From the NCBI GenBank assembly GCA_913047795.1, contig CAJWTS010000003.1:37903-101902 (forward strand): a stretch of DNA of 64,000 nt. Direction: 5' to 3'. The position numbers were made by a program, and so were the translations under genes. Under the pieces are notes generated by a model. It saw only the letters and a list, made by a program, of their open reading frames with translations, was not told the origin of the DNA and made no database searches. Below, piece after piece: positions 53,950 to 62,045 of this stretch (its first letter is position 1; every line of letters begins with the position of its first letter). This stretch comes from an uncultured Verrucomicrobiota bacterium (GTDB lineage Bacteria; Verrucomicrobiota; Kiritimatiellia; CAJWTS01).

Positions 53950-55494
53950 CTACTCCGTATTCGCTATCGCAAACAGCTTCGACTTGGTGGCGATGTAGAG
54001 CGTGCCGTTCGCAGCCGTGGGGGTCGTGTACACAGTCACGTTCTCACCCATCGAGATATTGCCCAGGACCTCCTTCTCGGAGCCGTGCTTCAGAACGCAG
54101 ATCTCGCCGTCCTCGTCTCCGACAAACACTTTCCCGTCGACGATCATGGGCGACGCCCATACGGCTGCTTCAAGATCGTGTTTCCAGTGCATCTTACCGG
54201 TCTTGAGATCGAAGCAATAAATCAGGCCCGCAAGGTCACAGTTATAGATCAGGCCGTCGGCAATTGCCACGGTCGACATCGTACGCCCGAAGTCCTCGTT
54301 GCCGACATGCCAAACCGCATGCGTCTTGGTCACATCGCCCTTGCCCGTCGCATCAATGCAGTAGAAATGGCCGATCCCAATGCCGTGTTCCGGATCCTGT
54401 CCCACCGCGATGTACACCTTATCGTCGTGGATCACCGGCGTGGCGATCAGGTTGTTGCGGGTGCCGTATCCACCCAACTCCCAGACGGAGTCTTTCGGGT
54501 TGCAGTCGAATTCCCAGATCAAGTCGCCCGTCTCGGGATGCAGGGCGTAAACATATCCGTCACCACCCGGGAATACCGCCTGCGCCTCGCCCTTGACCAG
54601 ACCATAGGCGGGCGAAGACCACTGCCCGTGCAGCACATGGTGCTCGACGGCGTAGTCCCAGACAAGTTCCCCGGTATGCTTGTTAAACGCGACGAAACTG
54701 GGCGCGGCTTCGATCGGAAGATTAAGATGCCCCTCGTCCACGCCGTTCCCCGTGACGAGAAAAACGTGGTCGCCGCCGATCACCGGTGAAGAAGTCGCGA
54801 GGTTGTGCGGAAAGACGCCCAACTCCTCGATCATGTCGTACCGCCAGATGATGTCGGCGTGTTCCGGCCCTGCATACTCCTCATCGGCATAAGGCCCATC
54901 GTTTTCGCCGTCGGCGAACCCATCCGCATCGGCACAAATCATTTCACAGCGGTTGTTAACATAGTAGATCCGATTGTTCTCACCCCAGACGGTCGAGCAG
55001 ACACCTTGCCACATCCAGTCGTTGACGCGGCCGGCACTGAGTTTGTTGTGAATCGCCTGCCACAAGAAGGTGCCGTCGGACTCACGGAAACACATCACGT
55101 TGCCCTTATCGCCGACGACCTCTGGATCGCGATGCCCCTCGTTATTGGTGCCGACATAGACCTTCCCATCGACCACAACCGGGTTACCGTAGCTCTGCGA
55201 CCCGAGATCCTCGGCCCACTTGATGTTTCTTCCGGTTGCAACATCCCAATCGGAGGGAATGTTCTTCTCGCGCGGATTGTACATGTTGCGGTAGCTATCC
55301 CCACCCCAGGCCGGCCAATCGCCACTCGTTGGTGCGGCCGTTTCCTCAGCGACGACCGGCACGGCCTCGCTCGCTGCCGTATCGCGCGGCGTGACTTCTT
55401 TCCGTTCCGCTGCGGGTCGACGGCAGGACGTGGCAAGGAAGATGGCATTCAGGACGAAAACGATCAGAATCGACGTACGCATCGGGCTCCTCAT
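53950..55494 (-). CDS. PQQ-type beta-propeller lipoprotein
   Basis: Exported beta-propeller, 514 residues, without the quinoprotein dehydrogenase active site. The signal ends in lipobox LATSC. Repeats such as HPETGDLIWEFDCN and FDLKTGKMHWKHDLEAAVWASP are the Trp-docking PQQ/WD-like blades (YVTN/BamB pattern). Such proteins act as scaffolds, binding or assembly factors. It overlaps the larger propeller gene by 4 bp (ATGA); ATG at 55482 with AGGAG four bases upstream is the other start. Confidence 0.85.
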   Translation of the reverse strand: MRSPMRTSILIVFVLNAIFLATSCRRPAAERKEVTPRDTAASEAVPVVAEETAAPTSGDWPAWGGDSYRNMYNPREKNIPSDWDVATGRNIKWAEDLGSQSYGNPVVVDGKVYVGTNNEGHRDPEVVGDKGNVMCFRESDGTFLWQAIHNKLSAGRVNDWMWQGVCSTVWGENNRIYYVNNRCEMICADADGFADGENDGPYADEEYAGPEHADIIWRYDMIEELGVFPHNLATSSPVIGGDHVFLVTGNGVDEGHLNLPIEAAPSFVAFNKHTGELVWDYAVEHHVLHGQWSSPAYGLVKGEAQAVFPGGDGYVYALHPETGDLIWEFDCNPKDSVWELGGYGTRNNLIATPVIHDDKVYIAVGQDPEHGIGIGHFYCIDATGKGDVTKTHAVWHVGNEDFGRTMSTVAIADGLIYNCDLAGLIYCFDLKTGKMHWKHDLEAAVWASPMIVDGKVFVGDEDGEICVLKHGSEKEVLGNISMGENVTVYTTPTAANGTLYIATKSKLFAIANTE

Positions 55495-57710
55495 GGGTTC
55501 TTACTTACCTGGACATTGTCGAAATAGACTTCGGTACCCTTGTATGAATCGGTAATGCCCACAGAATAGGCGTAGAGCGCAGGACTTCCTTCCGTGTTGG
55601 GCAACGCGTCCGTCACCTCAATTGTCCACGCCTCCGGTTCAGTTTCGCCCTGCGCCCAGACCTTACCGCGTACGAGTGCATTGCCATCCTTGACGTCGAC
55701 GCGCAATCGGGCCGTGTACCACTTCTCCGTGTCCCAATCGAAGAGCACATCCTTCTGCAGGCGCGGCATGGGGTCCCAGGTCACCAATCGGACCTGACGC
55801 TTACGCGACGTGCCCATCATGATGAGCTTGTAGCGACAGTTGATCAGCCCCATGTCGGGTGCAAACCGTTTCTTGGGCATGCCCATCATGTCAGCCTGTA
55901 CCGCGTAGCCGGCGTCCATCGGCGGCGTCATATAACAGCGCAGACGCGCAAACGGCGGTGACGGCCGGTTCGCCAACTTTTTGAAGACCTTATTGCCGTC
56001 GAGATCCACAACGTGGCCCTTCAGTTTAGACGTGATCCATCCGGGCGGTGCCAGGCCCACTTTCATGCCCTCGAAATCCTCGGTGTACGGCAGCGGTGCC
56101 AGAACGCGCACACGCGCGGAGGCCGTCAACGCACCCGCTTTCGCCGTCACGACACCGGCCTGCACAGAACCGCCGACTTCCGATTTGAATGTGCCGCCCT
56201 CATCGACGGTGCCCTTGATGCCTTTCGTGCCCCATGCGACCCGCGCTTCGCCGACAAGTTGTCCGTTCGCGTCAAACGTCCGCGCCTTAAATGTGGTCGA
56301 CTCCCCGCCGGTCAGCCAGATCTCGCCCGGCACGATCTGGAGATGGGCCGGAACGCCGATGGGAGGCGAAGGCGGAACGCTGTGGTCCGGATCATTGCCG
56401 GCTGTTCCATTCGGCAGGCCGATGCAATACGTATCGCTGATCGTGGGCAACAGCACTTTGCCCTCCGCGACGGCCGCGGAACCGTAGATCTCCTGCGGTG
56501 ACCCGTCTTCTCGTTTGAACGTGTCGCTGTCAAGGTGCTTGCAGCCCGTCTTCGAAACCTCGAGGATATGCCAGGTGCCGCCCATCTCGCCGACGTATAT
56601 CTTCCCCTCGGCCAGAACGCCGGCGCCCTTGCCGCCTGTCTTGCCGTAGTTATAGACCCAATGCTCCTCGCCCGTCGCGGCGTCGAGGCAGTGCAGGTTC
56701 GCCGCGTTGTCGAAAACGTAGAGCAATTCGCCGTCAAGAATGTGCGAGGCATAGCCCGCCTGCACGCCCAACACCCGCCAGACCGGATCAGTCTTGGTCT
56801 GGTCACCGCGCCCATCCACGCGTAAGGCGCAGACCGCCCCCATCACGACGCTGTCGAAATTCTCCTCACTATGCGAGGCATAGACCATCCCATCGCGATA
56901 TAGAACGGAGACGTTCAGGCCGCGCTTGCTCATCTTGTAGTGCCAGATCGGAACACCGGTATTCGATTGCAACGCATGCACCGCGCCGTCGGCGAGGGAG
57001 TCGTACAGTGTCCGCACACCGTTATAGGTCGCGAACACGGGAGCCGAGTACACGGTATCAAGCAACTTGCCGCTCGGTGACGACCACCAGATGACTTCGC
57101 CAGTCCTCTTGTCCAGGGCCAGATAGCGATGATTCGGACGCGCGTGGGGACCCCAACTGCTGCTCAGGAAACTAATGATGACGGCGTCGCCATCGACGAC
57201 GGGCCACATGATACGGCCGCCGTAACCCGAGATTCGTCCGAACTCCTCGGTCAGTGAACGCGACCAGATAACCTTACCGTCGTAATTTATGCATTGCATC
57301 AAGCCCTGCACGCCGTGCGAGTAAATGTTACCGGTCTGGGGGTCACCCACCAGGTTGGCCCAGGCCACGCGATGGCCGACAATGTCGGTCAGGAATACGT
57401 TGACGCGGTGCTCCCAAATGAGCTCGCCCGTCGCGAGATCGAACGCGGCGATGTATTCCTGGGTATCCTCCGCCTTTTTGCCATGGCGCCCGGTCATGAA
57501 AACGCGCCCGGCCATGACGATCGGCGCAGTACGGCCGCCGTAGGGAACTTTCCAGAGCAGGTTCTTTCCTTCCGCGGACCATTCCGCCGGAAGATTCTTA
57601 TCGGTCGCAACTCCCGTCTGGCGTGGCCCGCGCCAGTGGGTCCAATCACCCGCATACGCCGCCGATAAAAAGATGCTGACAAGCGCGATAGCGAACGATC
57701 GATAAGTCAT
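55491..57710 (-). CDS. large PQQ-type beta-propeller protein with C-terminal beta-sandwich domains
   Basis: Exported protein, 739 residues. Signal peptide ALVSIFLSAAYA, then DWTHWRGPRQTG, the typical PVC WRGP opening, then blades with the ATGELIWE and HLDSDT pattern to about residue 445; after that, an Ig-like stretch (GEIWLTGGESTTFKARTFD to ARVRVL) and a LamG-like end (YFDNVQVSKNP). Very common in Planctomycetota and relatives. Role unknown: substrate binding or scaffolding on the cell surface. It precedes the lipoprotein propeller in the same operon. Confidence 0.88.
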   Translation of the reverse strand: MTYRSFAIALVSIFLSAAYAGDWTHWRGPRQTGVATDKNLPAEWSAEGKNLLWKVPYGGRTAPIVMAGRVFMTGRHGKKAEDTQEYIAAFDLATGELIWEHRVNVFLTDIVGHRVAWANLVGDPQTGNIYSHGVQGLMQCINYDGKVIWSRSLTEEFGRISGYGGRIMWPVVDGDAVIISFLSSSWGPHARPNHRYLALDKRTGEVIWWSSPSGKLLDTVYSAPVFATYNGVRTLYDSLADGAVHALQSNTGVPIWHYKMSKRGLNVSVLYRDGMVYASHSEENFDSVVMGAVCALRVDGRGDQTKTDPVWRVLGVQAGYASHILDGELLYVFDNAANLHCLDAATGEEHWVYNYGKTGGKGAGVLAEGKIYVGEMGGTWHILEVSKTGCKHLDSDTFKREDGSPQEIYGSAAVAEGKVLLPTISDTYCIGLPNGTAGNDPDHSVPPSPPIGVPAHLQIVPGEIWLTGGESTTFKARTFDANGQLVGEARVAWGTKGIKGTVDEGGTFKSEVGGSVQAGVVTAKAGALTASARVRVLAPLPYTEDFEGMKVGLAPPGWITSKLKGHVVDLDGNKVFKKLANRPSPPFARLRCYMTPPMDAGYAVQADMMGMPKKRFAPDMGLINCRYKLIMMGTSRKRQVRLVTWDPMPRLQKDVLFDWDTEKWYTARLRVDVKDGNALVRGKVWAQGETEPEAWTIEVTDALPNTEGSPALYAYSVGITDSYKGTEVYFDNVQVSKNP

Positions 57711-57895
57711 AGTGGTTCTCTCCCCTCGTGCGGTGTCGAGTGCTCCAAGATACGACAGTTCTACCGGTTGTCAAAGTGGATTAGTGGCACCCCTTGATTA
57801 ATCAACGTGTGCAGACCCCGTCAGCACCCTTTGACGCTTGGCGTGTCTGAAAGCGATCGGATGCGGGAAACAGCACGCCGTGGATGGTCAGGGAA

Positions 57896-59167
57896 TTACG
57901 TCCCGCCGGTCTCAGCCAGCGTCTGCGTCACCGGCAATTCAACCTGCTCCGCCATTTTATCGAAAATATCCATGATACCCGGACGAAAGACATTCCCGAT
58001 CAGGAGATCGATCACATGCTCACGATACTCGGGATAGGCCTTCAGGAACCGGCCGAAACTGAAGCCCTCAGTGTAGAACGCATAGACGACCTTACGGAAG
58101 GCCTCCATGCCGCCGTAAAGTTCTTCGCCGAACGCGCCCAACTTCTCCCCGGAGACATCGTTCAGTGTCAACGCATCGTGAATGGCGTCAGCGGCCATCT
58201 CCCCGGACTTGAGCGCAAGGAACACGCCCGACGAGTATACGGGGTCAAGAAACCCGAAGGCATCGCCGACGAGCACGAAGCCATCTCCCGCGACACGCGT
58301 GGAGCGCCAGGAGTAGTCCGTACACGCGCGAATCTCGCCCGTCTGCGTCGCATCCACCAACCGTTCCCGTATCGGTGCACACCGGGCAATCTGGCGATCG
58401 AGAATAGCGGCACGATCGCGTTCGCCGTCCGCGAAGAGTTCTTCCGGCGACGAGACCACGCCGACACTGACGACGTCATTGGCGAGCGGAATATACCAGA
58501 ACCATCCGGTCCGACCCTCCGTATTCAGGATCAAGGTTGCACCCTCGTCTTTGCCCGACTCACGGTGCGCACCCCGATAGAAGGTATATACCGAGGCCTT
58601 GCGCAGGCGCGGGTCCGGCTGACGGATCTTCAGTTTGCGCGAAAGCAGCGCATCGATTCCGGTCGCATCCACGGTTACGCGCGCCGCGATCTTCTGCTCG
58701 GCCTTACCTGTCCGGCGAACAGACACACCACGCGCGGCTTCGCCCTCCATCAGAACGTCGGTCACCCGGCAACCCTCAACAACAGTGCAACCGTTCCGCC
58801 GCGCGTTGTTCATCAGCATCAGGTCGAAGTCGGCACGGGTGACCTGCCAGGTCTGTGAACTTTCGTGCGGATTCGTCTCCTCGAAATAGAACGGCCGCGA
58901 GGCGTTCCCCGCCTGGTTGAAAAACTGCACGCTGTACTTCTTAACGAAATCGCTCCGCTTGAGTTCATCGATCACCCCGAGTCGTTCCAGCGGCCAATAC
59001 GTCTCGGGAATCAACGATTCGCCGACGTGATACCGCGGAAACGTCTCCTTCTCAATCAACAGTACGTCATGACCTTCACGCGCCAACAACGTGGCCGTGC
59101 AGCATCCGGCGGGGCCGGCGCCGATCACAACGACATCATAGCTTTGCTTCAGGTCGACGTTTGACAT
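57896..59167 (-). CDS. FAD-dependent oxidoreductase (geranylgeranyl reductase / tryptophan halogenase-like)
   Basis: p-Hydroxybenzoate-hydroxylase-fold flavoprotein, 423 residues. FAD motif VVIGAGPAGCCTATLLAREG near the N-terminus, then FPRYHVGESLIPETYWPLERLG, the loop shared by halogenases and geranylgeranyl reductases, then GDAFGFLDPVYSSGVFLALKSG. The tryptophan-halogenase Lys (GWxWxIP has FWYIP) is not evident; GGR-type double-bond reduction or hydroxylation fits the neighbouring isoprenoid genes better. ATG at 59167 starts 4 bases after the chorismate-lyase stop; ATG at 59188 overlaps it. Confidence 0.87.
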   Translation of the reverse strand: MSNVDLKQSYDVVVIGAGPAGCCTATLLAREGHDVLLIEKETFPRYHVGESLIPETYWPLERLGVIDELKRSDFVKKYSVQFFNQAGNASRPFYFEETNPHESSQTWQVTRADFDLMLMNNARRNGCTVVEGCRVTDVLMEGEAARGVSVRRTGKAEQKIAARVTVDATGIDALLSRKLKIRQPDPRLRKASVYTFYRGAHRESGKDEGATLILNTEGRTGWFWYIPLANDVVSVGVVSSPEELFADGERDRAAILDRQIARCAPIRERLVDATQTGEIRACTDYSWRSTRVAGDGFVLVGDAFGFLDPVYSSGVFLALKSGEMAADAIHDALTLNDVSGEKLGAFGEELYGGMEAFRKVVYAFYTEGFSFGRFLKAYPEYREHVIDLLIGNVFRPGIMDIFDKMAEQVELPVTQTLAETGGT

Positions 59168-59171
59168 CGCA

Positions 59172-59714
59172 TCATCGCAATTCGACATCGCGAGGCATAA
59201 TTTCCAGCAGGTCCACGACCCGGCATCCATTGGCATGAATCACCGCCGTGCGGCCGTAGACAGGTTCCGTCTCGCGGGCATCCAGCAGGTCGGCAAATGG
59301 GCCGAACGGCGCGATCTCCACGAAGGATTCGCAAACCACGTCCGTCAGCAATCCGTAATCGATCAAGATACGCCCCAGGGGCGAGGCGTGCGTCAGGATC
59401 TCCGCACGTGCCCCGCCACCACAGGTGCGCAGATCGATACGCATGATGCCGTACTCCACCAGCCGGTTCGTCGCCACAAGACGCAATTGGATCACACGAC
59501 TGTAGTAGGGTTCGCACAGTTCTTCCCTGAGCACAACAACCTCGACCGGCGAGCCGTACCACTTCTCCAATGCTACGGTCATATGGTTGTTGTGAACGAG
59601 CAGGCCATGACAAGGTTGAGGTATCTGTTCCTCTTCGACTTCCTGCATGGATGCCGCAAAACCTGCAGCAGGATCCGCAAAGGGACTCAACAACTCATCT
59701 AGTAGCGCACTCAT
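59172..59714 (-). CDS. chorismate pyruvate-lyase-like protein (DUF98 family)
   Basis: A 180-residue protein of the family that includes UbiC-like and Rv2949c-like chorismate lyases. Matching parts: LLVHNNHMTVALEKWYG, YSRVIQLRLVATNRLVEYGIM, and the ASPLGRILIDYG turn. Those enzymes form 4-hydroxybenzoate and pyruvate from chorismate. The key basic residues (Arg in SRVIQLRL) are visible. No ubiA-type prenyltransferase is in the window, so this is probably not ubiquinone; the acid could feed the LuxE-like ligase instead. The FAD oxidoreductase follows within 4 bases. Confidence 0.75.
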   Translation of the reverse strand: MSALLDELLSPFADPAAGFAASMQEVEEEQIPQPCHGLLVHNNHMTVALEKWYGSPVEVVVLREELCEPYYSRVIQLRLVATNRLVEYGIMRIDLRTCGGGARAEILTHASPLGRILIDYGLLTDVVCESFVEIAPFGPFADLLDARETEPVYGRTAVIHANGCRVVDLLEIMPRDVELR

Positions 59715-59769
59715 CGTGGGACCGCTTGCGATCAGCGGCAGATAACACGCCGTCGAGCGATTACGCGAA

Positions 59770-61074
59770 TCACGTATACCTCACGTCGCCGTATTCCGGC
59801 TCGTAGAAACGCGGCAGGCAAGCATCCACCTGGAGCAGGCCCTGGCTGGTCAGCCGCACGCCGCCGTTTTCGCGCGTGAGCATGCCCTCCTGCTCGAGCG
59901 ACTCGAAGGGGTCCGCGAAGTGATCAAAAATATCGACGCCAAACTTCTTCTGAAACGGCGCACCGTCCAGCGTGCCGAGCTTCATCTGCAGAATCATCTC
60001 GCGCACGAGCTGTTGATGCTTCGTGGCCGCGTATCCGCGGTGGATCGGAAGCTCTCCGGCCTCGCAACGCTCTACGTAAGGATAGAAGTCATCGAGGTTC
60101 TGCATGTGCACGCCCTGGATATACCCAAACGAGGCGACCCCGGTTCCGATCATGTCGCCGCCATGCCAGAGTGCGTCGCGATAGACGAACCCGTCGTGGC
60201 CGCCGGGTCGCACCATGGTGTAAGCGCTGCTCTGCACATAGCCGGCCTCGGCAAGCTGCTCGAATGCGTAGCTCACCCAGCGACGCTTGGTCGCCCAGTT
60301 CGCGACGCCGGAGTCGTGGCCTTCCTTGAGGACGCCCTTGGAATAGACGGTATTAAAAGGCAGCTCCATTTGGTAGATCGTGACGCTGCTGGGCGCCAAC
60401 TCAACTGTGCGACGCACGTTGTCCTTCCAATTATCCTCGGTCTCGCCGACCATGCCGGCGATCAAGTCGATATTAACCTGGCGGAATTCCTGCCCACGAA
60501 TCCAGTCGTAGGCCTTGTAGACCTCGGGTGACAAATGGGCTCGTCCATTCTCCTTGAGAACCTTGTCATCGAAATTTTCGATCCCGAGACTTATACGAGT
60601 GACACCGATCTCGCGAATCAGCTTCACCTTGTCTTCATTCAACGTGCCCGGCTCACACTCGAAGGTAAACTCTTCGACATCATCCCATTTCCAGTACTTC
60701 CGCAGAAGTTCGCCGAAGCCGGTTATCTGTTCCTCGTTTAGCGCGGAGGGCGTGCCGCCACCGACATAAATGAAATTAAGCGGACGCCCGCCAAGGACCG
60801 GCAACTGGCTGAACATCTCGAACTCGCGCCCCAGCGCATCGAGGTACTGGTCCCGGTCCGACCTGTTCTTGTCCGTATAGACGCGGAAGTAACAGAACTT
60901 GCAGCGCTTGCGGCAAAACGGAATATGCGCGTAGAGCCCCACGGGCACAGGATCCACCGGAGGCTGCGCAAGACGCTCCCGCACCTGCTCCACGTTCTCC
61001 GTGCTCCATGCCGAGAACGGTGGATAGTTGGCTACGAAGTAACTGCCTACTTCTGTCTGGTCTGTGGTCGTCAA
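59770..61074 (-). CDS. HemN/HemW-family radical SAM enzyme
   Basis: Radical SAM protein, 434 residues. The cluster motif is PFCRKRCKFCYF (Cys54, 58, 61); the fourth Cys of true HemN (CxxxCxxCxC) is absent and replaced by Phe. YVGGGTPSAL and FECEPGTLNEDKV are the usual SAM loops, and a winged-helix HemN-like C-terminus follows (KLGTLDGAPFQKKFG). Relatives outside heme synthesis include methyltransferases and cyclopropanases of natural-product routes. TTG start after TAG of an unlikely upstream frame; GGGGAG lies six bases before it. First gene of the minus-strand set with the chorismate lyase and the FAD enzyme. Confidence 0.85.
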   Translation of the reverse strand: MTTTDQTEVGSYFVANYPPFSAWSTENVEQVRERLAQPPVDPVPVGLYAHIPFCRKRCKFCYFRVYTDKNRSDRDQYLDALGREFEMFSQLPVLGGRPLNFIYVGGGTPSALNEEQITGFGELLRKYWKWDDVEEFTFECEPGTLNEDKVKLIREIGVTRISLGIENFDDKVLKENGRAHLSPEVYKAYDWIRGQEFRQVNIDLIAGMVGETEDNWKDNVRRTVELAPSSVTIYQMELPFNTVYSKGVLKEGHDSGVANWATKRRWVSYAFEQLAEAGYVQSSAYTMVRPGGHDGFVYRDALWHGGDMIGTGVASFGYIQGVHMQNLDDFYPYVERCEAGELPIHRGYAATKHQQLVREMILQMKLGTLDGAPFQKKFGVDIFDHFADPFESLEQEGMLTRENGGVRLTSQGLLQVDACLPRFYEPEYGDVRYT

Positions 61075-61476
61075 CTAAAACTCCCCAATAGAGGCGAACC
61101 GGATGGCGAGCGTCACTCCGGCGCCCACGCCATGACGCCTATCGTAGGGCGAGATGCGTGCCGCATCAAGCGCCCCCCTTTTCTCCAGAACGCCCGACCG
61201 GCTGGAATCGGTCTTCTCGATGTTCCCACCGTACGCTTCTCCCAATTCGTCTGAATCGACTTGCCCTCTCCGCGTTAGCCCTCGGATCGCATCCCTATGA
61301 TCGTCCGGCCCACCCCGCCACGTCTTGTTAATCCGCGCGACGGCCGGTAGAGACAATTTCCATCGATTCATCATGCATTCTCCCAAACCTTCGGCAATGA
61401 CTACCGATGGTTCAGGCGCAACGACTCATCTGGAGAGTAGATCAGAACGAACCGGTTTTCAATCGCGGCGGCACGG
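61075..61476. other. 402-bp gap without a convincing gene
   Basis: Between the HemN-like gene and the sarcosine-oxidase gamma gene. One open frame on the minus strand covers most of it (61075-61386, 103 residues) but its codon use is unlike the neighbours and it has no family likeness. A GGGGAG just before 61074 serves the HemN-like TTG start. I see no clear terminator. Confidence 0.4.
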
Positions 61477-62034
61477 TCAACCGGCCGCGATCTCAACCAA
61501 GCTCCGAAAGAGTGCCGGCGCGTAGCCGTAGTCGACCCAGAGTCGGTAGCTGCGGTGCCCTTCGATCTCTTCCGGCAAAACGCCGCAGGCGACGCCTGCT
61601 ACGCGCGTATAAATTAATCGGTCCGCGGATTCGCCCGTGACGTCAACACCACAGGTCTGCCGCCATACATCCGGGGCTCCCGCGCCGCCGAGGCGAAAGG
61701 TCGAGGTCTGCTGCTCCACGCCAAAGACGCCGGGCGCTCGAATCGCGAGTGCCGCATCGATCCTCTCCGCGCCGTCGTCCCCGGGCGGCGACTCGATGAT
61801 CACCTCGTCCGATCCGACACGCGCCACAATCGAGCCTGCCGCCGTGCGAATCGTATCGTACGTGTTGCCGGGACACACCACACCTTGCGCACGAAGCCAT
61901 TCAACTGCGCCGGGACCCTTGACCCCCACCTTGCGATAATCAGACAGATCCTGAAGTTCCGCCGCCGCCGGCGAACCACCGGTCAGATTCGCGATCGCCG
62001 CCACCGCGCTTCGTCTTGTGCTATCCGTGCTCAT
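61477..62034 (-). CDS. soxG: sarcosine oxidase gamma subunit family protein
   Basis: Small subunit of heterotetrameric sarcosine oxidase, about 185 residues. Typical segments are LSDYRKVGVKGPGAVEWL, SDEVIIE, and the GMDL-like CGVDVTG region, with a late aromatic RLWVDYGY. It likely supports the folate-binding alpha/gamma part. ATG at 62034 is used; a TTG at 62049 overlaps the alpha-gene stop (TTGA). Confidence 0.82.
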   Translation of the reverse strand: MSTDSTRRSAVAAIANLTGGSPAAAELQDLSDYRKVGVKGPGAVEWLRAQGVVCPGNTYDTIRTAAGSIVARVGSDEVIIESPPGDDGAERIDAALAIRAPGVFGVEQQTSTFRLGGAGAPDVWRQTCGVDVTGESADRLIYTRVAGVACGVLPEEIEGHRSYRLWVDYGYAPALFRSLVEIAAG

Positions 62035-62045
62035 TCGATCCAATC

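Noticed and set aside
57780..57805. TGGCAC near 57786 as a sigma-54 promoter
   Set aside because: No TTGC at the required spacing; reading is TGGCACCCCTTGATT.
61075..61386. 103-residue minus-strand frame before the HemN-like gene
   Set aside because: It ends exactly next to the TTG start of the next gene, which hints at coupling, but codon use (many AGG, GGG) differs from neighbours and no family is recognisable. Left as a gap.
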